Of a stretch of 56,941 bases of DNA, positions 50,889 through 56,941 are shown piece by piece. Within the stretch, counting starts at the first letter, position 1; each line of letters opens with the position of its first letter. The translations under genes and the position numbers were made by a program. The DNA is from Lachnospiraceae bacterium (GTDB lineage: Bacteria; Bacillota; Clostridia; Lachnospirales; Lachnospiraceae), in contig SVFO01000017.1 in NCBI GenBank assembly GCA_015056795.1, positions 19,586 to 76,526 on the forward strand, written 5' to 3'. The notes under the pieces are model-generated. The model had not been told where the DNA came from. It ran no database searches and saw only the letters and a list, made by a program, of their open reading frames with translations.

Positions 50889-52748
50889 TTATCCATTTTT
50901 CTGAGGTTCTTTTGCGCGTTTTCCGTTGAGTAGGAGCGTTACCATGAACTCTGGCTCCTGAATTTGCGTCTCTAAATTGCCTCCGTATTTCTCACAGATT
51001 TGCTTGGCGGAGAGAAGACCTAGACCATGTGTGGAGGAATCCTTTTTTGTCGTCAGGAGCTGACCATTCTTTTCGAGGCGTTCTCCGCGGAATTCATTCT
51101 TGCAGGAGATAAAGAGCATCTGTCCGCGTTCCTCCATGCGAAGGGCAATCTCTGGCGTCTTATCCGTGACAGCTTCTGATGCTTCGATGGCATTGTCCAA
51201 CAGGTTTCCTAGGAGGCTGCAAAGATCGTAATCGTGAATGCCAAGAGTCCTTAAATTGCAGCTGATGGTAAAGGCAATGTGAAGATCCTTTTCCCGGCAA
51301 GTCTGAGATTTTTGGAAGAGCAGCAGGTCAACGGCATTGGAACCGGTTTTGGCAGGAAGCAGGATTTGTCTGCCCTGCTCGGAGAGCTGCTCAATATAAT
51401 CCTCGGCCTCGGATGCATGACCAGAACCATATAGCGCCTTGATCGTCAAAAGGTGATTATTGAAATCGTGCCAGAGCCTACGAGTCTCCTGATAGCGCTG
51501 GTCAATTTCATCGAAATAGATCTTTTGTAGTGCAGTCCGTGCATTCTCTCCGAAGGCCTGAAGCTTTCGCAGGGAGAACAGGAACAGAAGCAGGAAGGGC
51601 AGGGTAAAGGTCAAAAGGAACATCCATAATCTTGGGTATGCCTGAACGGTAAAGCCAACATTCAAATAACGGTTGAAGAAGCGTTCTGCCGTAATGCCAG
51701 AGAACAAATTGATTTCACGCAGGTACATTAGGACAGGAAGCTTTCCTTCATAGCGACTGGACATCCATTCCAAAGCGAGAAGAAGCGTAAGGAACAGTGT
51801 CGCAGGCAGGGGATGCTTACGGGAAAGACATAGGATCCCGAGAAACAGTAAAAACAAAAGCGTGCAGGCCTTAAACAGTAACCACAAAAGCCACAGGCTG
51901 CCGAGCGTCATGGAAAAGGGGCAGGTGTAAAAGGCTTCCAGGGACTGTATGGACGTAGAGAGTGCGGGAAGCCCCAAAACACGCCAGGTGATCAAAATGT
52001 TAGAAAGGTACAGGCATACGATTCCGAAGAGATAGAAGAAAAGCATGTACCAGCCGATGGATTTCAGGCCTGTCGCCAAGGTGAGAGCCTGATTCTTTAA
52101 GTAATGGTAGAGCAGGATGGTCATGAGCGCAAGCAGAATCATGGCCAGCAAATCTGTCACATGATATTGCAAAATCAAATTGACGCCATTATCTAGTGCA
52201 GGCAGTAAAACGAGATTTTCCAGGCCGACGTAATCGCGCTTGCTCTGCAGGGCATTGTTGTAGACCTTCTCGTCATTTGCGATGGGGTAGAGCACGGATA
52301 CAATGTTGTCCGCATTGGTATTGATGCCGTCAATGTAATCCTCATATTCCAAGATGCCGACAAGGAGGCTTAGCAGGCGTCTGTAGTTGTCAAGGTCGCT
52401 TTCCTGCAAATCGCTGATCAGCGTGCTGCCCTCCAATTCCTGTGGGGGAGTGGAGAGCTCCTCCTTCATCTTCGTAGTCATATAGCGATTTTTTGTCTGC
52501 TGAAGCTTGTTCAGGTATCCAAGCACCGAGCTCACGGTTTTCCGCGCCTCGGAAAGGTCCTTCGGGAGGGCAGACAGGATCCGAGCCTGCCTTTGATAAT
52601 CGACAAGGCGCACGGACTGGGAGATGCCCCAGACGCTTTGGGTCTGTAGGTATTCCAGCGAGAGCTTTGTGGAATAGAACAGGATGCCATTTAAGAGTGT
52701 CACGCACAGGATTAGCGCTCCCATGGTGAGGGTCAGTTTTCGCTTCAT
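50889..52748 (-). CDS. GHKL-type sensor histidine kinase
   Basis: 619-residue membrane kinase. One N-terminal transmembrane helix (about 8-28) is followed by an extracytoplasmic, largely helical region of about 165 residues. About six further helices follow (roughly 197-395). The cytosolic part has the phospho-acceptor H427 in WHDFNNH (AgrC/DcuS-like pattern), the N box NLLDNAIEAS and the G box GLGLLSAKQICEKYGG, marking a GHKL ATPase of the AgrC class. The ATG overlaps the response regulator stop by 4 nt. The large extracellular domain distinguishes it from AgrC. It likely senses an envelope or peptide signal and controls the LytTR partner. Confidence 0.92.
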   Translation of the reverse strand: MKRKLTLTMGALILCVTLLNGILFYSTKLSLEYLQTQSVWGISQSVRLVDYQRQARILSALPKDLSEARKTVSSVLGYLNKLQQTKNRYMTTKMKEELSTPPQELEGSTLISDLQESDLDNYRRLLSLLVGILEYEDYIDGINTNADNIVSVLYPIANDEKVYNNALQSKRDYVGLENLVLLPALDNGVNLILQYHVTDLLAMILLALMTILLYHYLKNQALTLATGLKSIGWYMLFFYLFGIVCLYLSNILITWRVLGLPALSTSIQSLEAFYTCPFSMTLGSLWLLWLLFKACTLLFLLFLGILCLSRKHPLPATLFLTLLLALEWMSSRYEGKLPVLMYLREINLFSGITAERFFNRYLNVGFTVQAYPRLWMFLLTFTLPFLLLFLFSLRKLQAFGENARTALQKIYFDEIDQRYQETRRLWHDFNNHLLTIKALYGSGHASEAEDYIEQLSEQGRQILLPAKTGSNAVDLLLFQKSQTCREKDLHIAFTISCNLRTLGIHDYDLCSLLGNLLDNAIEASEAVTDKTPEIALRMEERGQMLFISCKNEFRGERLEKNGQLLTTKKDSSTHGLGLLSAKQICEKYGGNLETQIQEPEFMVTLLLNGKRAKEPQKNG

Positions 52749-53449
52749 CGATTTTGTATCCTCCGCATGATGGCTGACATGAGTTCCTTACGTTTTCTTC
52801 GGCTGACGGGCAGGCTCTGGTCATTGTCCAATTCGAGACTGTCCGCATCTACGCGGCGCACGTGATCTACGTTGACATAAAGGGCGTGATAAACCTCTAG
52901 AAACAGATCGGCAGGGAGGTTCGGTGCAAAATTTTGGATGGATGTATTCTCGGAATATGTGGTATTTGCACAGTGAACAAGCGAGCTTCGCTTGTCAGCC
53001 TCCACATAATAGATATCATCTAAAGCTAAAATGGTCAAGTCGTTTCCATTTCTTAACATGAGGCTCTTTGGCATAAAAACCTCTTTGATAAAGCGGTCAA
53101 AGACGGGCTCCAGCCTCGCTTCAAAATCCTTTTTCAGAAGGAAATAGAAGGCGCTGACGTCATAGCCCTCGCCAATGCGATCCTCCATGCTCGTCAGGAA
53201 GATCACGGGGAGCTTGGGAAGGACCTCGCGAATGGTTTTGACGAGCGCTACGCCGTCCTCCGTTCCGAGCTGGATGTCCATAAACAAAAGATCCGTGCGT
53301 TGGGAGGAGCGGAGATGCTCAAAACATGCTTCGCCTGCGGAAAACTGCTTGACGTCGTAGGGAAGCTCCTTGGCAGAAAGCATTGCGACAAGCCGATCTC
53401 TTAATAAATTAGAAAAATGTAAGTCATCCTCGCAGATCACAACATTCAT
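52745..53449 (-). CDS. LytTR-family response regulator
   Basis: 234-residue regulator. The receiver domain (1-125) has the acidic residues E7-D8-D9 and the phospho-acceptor D58 in LLFMDIQLG. The C-terminal LytTR DNA-binding domain (about 135-234) shows DIYYVEADKRSSLVHC, FLEVYHALYVNVDHVRRVD and SLPVSRRKRKELMSAI. ATG 53449 is preceded by GGAGGGTAGG; a longer in-frame TTG at 53464 overlaps that RBS. It is translationally coupled with the kinase gene. The 21-bp-period direct repeat upstream of the lipoprotein operon is a good candidate target. Confidence 0.93.
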   Translation of the reverse strand: MNVVICEDDLHFSNLLRDRLVAMLSAKELPYDVKQFSAGEACFEHLRSSQRTDLLFMDIQLGTEDGVALVKTIREVLPKLPVIFLTSMEDRIGEGYDVSAFYFLLKKDFEARLEPVFDRFIKEVFMPKSLMLRNGNDLTILALDDIYYVEADKRSSLVHCANTTYSENTSIQNFAPNLPADLFLEVYHALYVNVDHVRRVDADSLELDNDQSLPVSRRKRKELMSAIMRRIQNR

Positions 53450-53483
53450 GAACCTACCCTCCAAGCAAACGGTTGTTGGTATC

Positions 53484-53511
53484 AGTATAGCACTTTGGAG
53501 GGATGTGTCAA
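53484..53511 (-). promoter_or_regulatory. Promoter of the regulator-kinase operon
   Basis: On the minus strand, perfect -35 TTGACA-like TTGACA (53511-53506), 16-bp spacer and -10 TATACT (53489-53484), 35 bp before the response regulator ATG. The strong match suggests constitutive expression. Confidence 0.65.
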
Positions 53512-53523
53512 ATTAAGATTCGT

Positions 53524-53766
53524 TTAAGGTCGGTTTCCGCACAGAAATTTATTATACCATTTTAGCGCTTCCTCACGGTATTGCATGGCAACACCCATGA
53601 GCTCCTCATATTGCGTCTTAATGCTGGAAATGATGCCGTTGAGGCGATCAATCTCCTGTAGTAATTCCTGCTCCCGTTCACTCTGGACGGTTGTCCAAGT
53701 CAGGTCAGGCATGGGGAAGCGTTCTTCTTCTTTATGGTTAGGACTCTCTGGAATTAGGTCTGTCAT
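53524..53766 (-). CDS. Small coiled-coil protein, 80 aa
   Basis: I do not recognise this protein. The ATG at 53766 has GGAAG 8 nt upstream and is preferred to the ATG six codons earlier. The sequence is hydrophilic. Residues about 30-68 form a probable coiled coil (REQELLQEIDRLNGIISSI, heptad-like Leu/Ile spacing), ending in ALKWYNKFLCG. No membrane segment. It is divergent from the Cys-rich protein gene, and only 12 bp separate its stop from the -35 of the regulator-kinase promoter. A structural or adaptor role is possible. Confidence 0.7.
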   Translation of the reverse strand: MTDLIPESPNHKEEERFPMPDLTWTTVQSEREQELLQEIDRLNGIISSIKTQYEELMGVAMQYREEALKWYNKFLCGNRP

Positions 53767-53864
53767 GTGATTTCTTCCAATCATTTTTGATTTCTTTTTA
53801 GTTTATGGAAACAAACGGGGAATTATCACGTAAACTGTATAAAAAAAGAAGGATGATATGCTTT

Positions 53865-54770
53865 ATGGCAAAGTGTAAATGTGGCTTAAGGCCCAGAATC
53901 GTAAGCAGTGTTTGTCAGGGCATGAACAATTCCAATGGGAATTGCTTTGACGTATGCTCAACGCCTATGATCGGTGATCCGAATCTTCTTGGCATCATGG
54001 CACCCTTAATCTATGACGAGATTGGTATTAATCTATGTACCAGTGCCACGCTGGATGTTGACATAGCGGAAACCTATCCCACGGCGACGTCCGCAACGGT
54101 TAGCGTCATTGACATGGATTATACCTATGGGGCAGGGAATGTTGGGATTGAAGCGCTGACGGGACGCCCGAATTGCTGTCTGGTGACGCTTTCCAACATT
54201 ACGGTGACATTTGCCGTCCGCGTTTTCGACTGCTGCTGCAGACTTTTGGGAACGCTGTATCCGACGGCTTTGTATCTTCCCTCTGATACAACTGCACCCA
54301 CCTATGATGAAGATACGAATCCTTCCTCCGTGGAGCTGGAATTGTTTGCACCGTATGGATATTCCTACGATACTACGGGAGCGACGCCGACGCCCGTAAT
54401 TAATGCCATCACCTTTGCGGAGGGGAGCAATAGTGCTGGGCAGGGAATCAATCTGTTTGCGAACGCAAAGCTTCTTGATTTTAGCACGGAGGATTCTACC
54501 GTGACGATCGGGCTGACGCTGGTGCTGCAGAGTATGTACTATGTGGGCTACAAGGTACCGAGCGCTGGAAAGATCGACATTCCGAAGGGCAGTATTGTCA
54601 CTCCTGATAATTCGGATTGCAGACGTTTCGTGGCTGGAGATCTTTTGAATCTTGCAATCAAGCCCTTGGATCTCGGGGCTCCGAACAATGAGCAGAATCT
54701 CAAGAATGATTGCAATGCCAATGCGTGCGGTGCGGGCGGTGTTTCTGACATCACGATCCCCATTACCTGA
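53865..54770 (+). CDS. Cysteine-rich hypothetical protein, possible surface or spore-coat component
   Basis: I cannot assign a family. The start is uncertain; ATG 53865 (MAKCKCGLRPRIV) follows AAGAAGGATGA, with in-frame ATGs at 53853 and 53805 as alternatives. The N-terminal 30 residues carry CKCG, VC and NGNCFDVC. A triple Cys (FDCCCRLLG) lies near residue 125, and CNANACGAGG near the end. The body is rich in Thr, Ser, Asp and beta-strand patterns, with little Lys, which resembles extracellular or coat-type structural proteins. No signal peptide or transmembrane helix is evident, fitting a protein assembled in the mother cell or by disulfide/metal cross-linking. A strong terminator follows, so it is a single-gene unit. 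Confidence 0.7.
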   Translation: MAKCKCGLRPRIVSSVCQGMNNSNGNCFDVCSTPMIGDPNLLGIMAPLIYDEIGINLCTSATLDVDIAETYPTATSATVSVIDMDYTYGAGNVGIEALTGRPNCCLVTLSNITVTFAVRVFDCCCRLLGTLYPTALYLPSDTTAPTYDEDTNPSSVELELFAPYGYSYDTTGATPTPVINAITFAEGSNSAGQGINLFANAKLLDFSTEDSTVTIGLTLVLQSMYYVGYKVPSAGKIDIPKGSIVTPDNSDCRRFVAGDLLNLAIKPLDLGAPNNEQNLKNDCNANACGAGGVSDITIPIT

Positions 54771-54790
54771 CAAAAGAGGTCGCATTTGCG

Positions 54791-54827
54791 GGGCGCAGGC
54801 TGCCGATGGGACGGCCTGCGTCCTTTT
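54791..54827 (+). terminator. Intrinsic terminator after the Cys-rich gene
   Basis: GGGCGCAGGC (54791-54800) pairs with GCCTGCGTCC (54814-54823), 10 positions with one G-T. The inner GCCG/CGGC region adds stability, and four T residues follow. Confidence 0.85.
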
Positions 54828-54995
54828 ATCGTTTCAGTTTATCAAAATGTAAGAAAAATCATATAGAATTTTAATAGTGAGAAGTCATTTTTTGATTGGA
54901 AAACAGTAGGTTGATTTGATATAATAAATATGGTTTTAGTAAGCTTTATGGAAGCGAAGACTTATATAGGAATAGGAACGGACGGAGGGCTGGCG

Positions 54996-56180
54996 ATGCA
55001 ATATCGGAAGGATAAATACGGGAATGATATATCGATTCTAGGCTATGGCTGCATGAGATTTACGAAGAAGGGCGGTAATATTGACCATGCGAAGGCAGAG
55101 CAGGAAATTTTGTCTGCCTTTCAGAAAGGTGTCAATTATTATGACACGGCATACCTTTATCCCGGAAGTGAGGCTTGTCTTGGAAAAATTTTGGAGGACA
55201 ACCATATCAGGGAGCAGGTGAAGATTGCGACAAAGCTTCCGCAGTATATGGTAAAGAATCCGGCGGCGATCGACAAGTTTTTTGATGAGGAATTAAAGAG
55301 ACTTCGGACAACCTACGTGGATTATTATCTGATGCATATGCTGACGGATTTTACCTCTTGGGAAAACCTTAAGAAAAACGGCATCGAGGACTGGATCAAG
55401 CGCAAGAAGGCAGAGGGGGCCGTTCGGCAGGTCGGCTTTTCCTTCCACGGAAATTCGGATATGTTTATTAAGATTCTTGAGGATTACGACTGGGATTTCT
55501 GCCAGATTCAATATAATTATCTGGACGAAAACATTCAGGCCGGGCGCAAGGGCTTAATGGCGGCTGCTAAGAAGGGGATTCCCGTCATCATCATGGAGCC
55601 GCTGCGCGGAGGTAAGCTCGTCAACATGCTGCCTGCGGAGGCGAAGAAGCTGATTGCCGAGCATGACAAAAAGCGTTCTGCAGCAGAATGGGCATTCCGT
55701 TGGCTCTGGGATCAGCCGCAGGTAACCTGCGTTCTCTCAGGCATGAATTCCATGGAGATGGTAGAGGAGAACTGTCGCATTGCTTCAGAGGTACAGGCGG
55801 GTGAGTTTGATGAAGCGGATCATGCGATGATCGCAGGAATCAAGGCAGCCATTGAGAAGACCACGAAGGTCGGCTGCACGGGCTGCGGCTATTGCATGCC
55901 ATGTCCGAAGGGCGTGGACATTCCTGCAACCTTCCGATGCTATAATGAAATGTATACGGAGGGGAAGACGAGCGGAAGGTTTGAATATGCACAGGTCGTA
56001 GGACTTCGCAAGGAGTCTTCCTTTGCGGATCAGTGCGTGCAATGCGGAAAGTGTGAGCAGCATTGTCCTCAGCATCTAGAGATTCGTAAGCTTCTCAAGG
56101 AAGCGGACAAGGCCTTAAGACCATGGCCCTACAAGATTGGCGTCAGCGTTGCTAGAAAGTTTATTCTAAAGGGAAAATAA
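54996..56180 (+). CDS. Aldo/keto reductase with C-terminal [4Fe-4S] ferredoxin domain
   Basis: 394-residue oxidoreductase. The N-terminal aldo/keto reductase barrel (about 1-280) has LGYGCMRF, GVNYYDTAYLYPGSE (Asp and Tyr of the catalytic tetrad), KIATKLP (Lys), DYYLMHML (His) and VGFSFHG. The C-terminal part carries two iron-sulfur motifs: C294-x2-C297-x2-C300-x2-C303-P and C347-x2-C350-x2-C353-x3-C357-P. This fused type is common in anaerobic Clostridia, where its physiological substrate is mostly unknown. ATG 54996 follows GGAGGG; the upstream in-frame extension is not supported. It is monocistronic as far as can be seen. Confidence 0.93.
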   Translation: MQYRKDKYGNDISILGYGCMRFTKKGGNIDHAKAEQEILSAFQKGVNYYDTAYLYPGSEACLGKILEDNHIREQVKIATKLPQYMVKNPAAIDKFFDEELKRLRTTYVDYYLMHMLTDFTSWENLKKNGIEDWIKRKKAEGAVRQVGFSFHGNSDMFIKILEDYDWDFCQIQYNYLDENIQAGRKGLMAAAKKGIPVIIMEPLRGGKLVNMLPAEAKKLIAEHDKKRSAAEWAFRWLWDQPQVTCVLSGMNSMEMVEENCRIASEVQAGEFDEADHAMIAGIKAAIEKTTKVGCTGCGYCMPCPKGVDIPATFRCYNEMYTEGKTSGRFEYAQVVGLRKESSFADQCVQCGKCEQHCPQHLEIRKLLKEADKALRPWPYKIGVSVARKFILKGK

Positions 56181-56236
56181 GCGGAATTTTTCTTGCATTC
56201 TGATTCTTCTTTCCCTATAATTAGATTCGTGGGGGT

Positions 56237-56305
56237 ATGATTATGCTAGTTACGAGTGCACCCATTTTTGTGTTGATCATGTTATTGGCATTGATCATTT
56301 TCTAA
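56237..56305 (+). CDS. Possible 22-residue hydrophobic micropeptide
   Basis: A short ORF with ATG at 56237 (or 56243) coding for an almost entirely hydrophobic peptide (MIMLVTSAPIFVLIMLLALI then IF). A GGGGG run lies a few bases upstream. It would be one transmembrane helix. It could be a genuine small membrane protein or chance, since length alone gives no support. Confidence 0.3.
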   Translation: MIMLVTSAPIFVLIMLLALIIF

Positions 56306-56363
56306 ATGTTTTATATGGTCTTTGAGTTTTGTGAAACAGAAAGGAAGAATTAGGGAGGTTACT

Positions 56364-56941
56364 ATGAGACTGATTACTCGCTCGGATTTTGATGGTTTGG
56401 CATGTGGCGCGCTGCTTTTGGAGGCAGGCATCATTGATAGTTGGAAGTTTGCACATCCGAAGGATTTACAGGATGGATTGGTTGAGGTAAATGAGGATGA
56501 CTGCCTGGCAAATGTTCCGTACGTAGAGGGCTGCGGGCTTTGGTTTGACCATCATTCCAGTGAACATGAGAGATTGCAGCTGGCAGGAAAGTATAAGGGT
56601 GAGAGCAGAATTACTCCCTCCTGCGCAAGAATCATTTATGAGTATTATGGCGGAGAAAAGCGCTTTCCGCAGTATGGTGATCTGATGGTGGCCGTTGATA
56701 AGGTTGATTCCGGAAATCTGACGATTGACGAGATTCAGAATCCGCAGGGGTGGATTTTGATCGGCTTTTTGATGGATCCCAGAACGGGTCTTGGAAGATG
56801 GAGAAGGTTTACCATTTCCAATTATCAGTTGATGGAAAAGCTGATGCATGCCTGCCGCAACATGACGACGGAGGAGATTTTGAATCTTCCTGACGTGCAG
56901 GAGAGAATTGAGGTTTATCGCGAACAGGACGCAATGTTCCG
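56364..56941 (+). CDS. DHH-family phosphoesterase (exopolyphosphatase-like), 3'-truncated
   Basis: The frame is open from ATG 56364, preceded by AGGGAGG, to the end of the window (192 codons visible). The start MRLITRSDFDGLACGALLLEAG has the DHH motif I (SDFDG), and LWFDHHSSE (residues about 62-70) is the DHH motif itself. Members hydrolyse phosphodiester or phosphoanhydride bonds with Mn2+, including oligonucleotides, cyclic dinucleotide products and polyphosphate. The visible part matches a stand-alone DHH domain without membrane segments; the DHHA1 part would lie beyond the window. A role in clearing pGpG, given the many c-di-GMP genes here, is only speculation. Confidence 0.85.
   Translation, partial: MRLITRSDFDGLACGALLLEAGIIDSWKFAHPKDLQDGLVEVNEDDCLANVPYVEGCGLWFDHHSSEHERLQLAGKYKGESRITPSCARIIYEYYGGEKRFPQYGDLMVAVDKVDSGNLTIDEIQNPQGWILIGFLMDPRTGLGRWRRFTISNYQLMEKLMHACRNMTTEEILNLPDVQERIEVYREQDAMF

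Noticed and set aside
54033..54785. 250-aa open frame on the minus strand
   Set aside because: It is opposite the Cys-rich gene and overlaps its terminator. The Arg/Ile-rich sequence looks like a shadow. The Cys-rich frame is itself unassigned, so this rejection is slightly less certain than the others.
1..56941. tRNA, rRNA or prophage genes
   Set aside because: No cloverleaf, conserved rRNA segment, integrase, terminase or capsid gene could be recognised when reading both strands; a tRNAscan or Rfam search would be decisive.

Overview
The window reads as chromosomal DNA of a Gram-positive, low-to-middle-GC Clostridia member, most likely Lachnospiraceae. Evidence is the gene order rho, rpmE, DUF1385, prmC, prfA; an infC-rpmI-rplT operon with an AUU-started infC and an attenuator leader; DUF4364 and CarD-type regulators; strong ribosome binding sites (AGGAGG, AAGGAG); and lipoproteins with SpII lipoboxes. 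No rRNA, tRNA, CRISPR array, insertion sequence or prophage gene was found.

Layout. 1-10.2 kb is housekeeping: the 3' part of rarA, an orphan gene with a good promoter, a leftward operon (malic enzyme, YhcC-type radical SAM, DUF4364), then rho, rpmE, the DUF1385 membrane protein, prmC and prfA rightward. 10.3-15.8 kb holds a beta-helix lipoprotein, a divergent AraC regulator/MATE exporter pair and a CarD-family gene. 15.8-19.2 kb is infC-rpmI-rplT with its leader, then glmS. Next come cardiolipin synthase (leftward) and a DegT-type aminotransferase.

22.2-30.7 kb is a four-gene cyclic-di-GMP operon behind a TTGCAA-17-TATAAT promoter: FIST-EAL, a LacI-type ligand-binding domain fused to GGDEF, GGDEF plus a C-terminal sensor-like domain, and PAS-GGDEF(degenerate)-EAL. 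30.8-33.4 kb is a radical SAM/SPASM enzyme overlapping by 4 nt a membrane protein whose tail carries six consecutive Cys-Ala dipeptides and a GGGRAGCS motif; this is the best candidate here for a little-described modification system. 33.7-40.3 kb is a cytosolic glycan module (unknown protein, GH27 alpha-galactosidase, GH13 enzyme with a charged repeat tail) ending in a multidomain EAL protein.

40.4-53.5 kb runs leftward: a LytTR response regulator and GHKL histidine kinase, a terminator, then five tandem paralogous lipoproteins and a two-gene ABC transporter. An 11-bp direct repeat with 21-bp period just upstream of the lipoprotein promoter looks like the LytTR operator, so this may be one envelope-sensing or export unit. 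53.5-56.9 kb has a small coiled-coil gene, a divergent Cys-rich protein, a ferredoxin-type aldo/keto reductase, a possible micropeptide and a truncated DHH phosphoesterase.

A 73-79 bp palindromic repeat occurs four times (10.2, 12.5, 33.4, 40.3 kb). Its stem sequences covary, its loop is asymmetric and conserved, and each copy lies 5-22 nt downstream of a stop codon, oriented with that gene.
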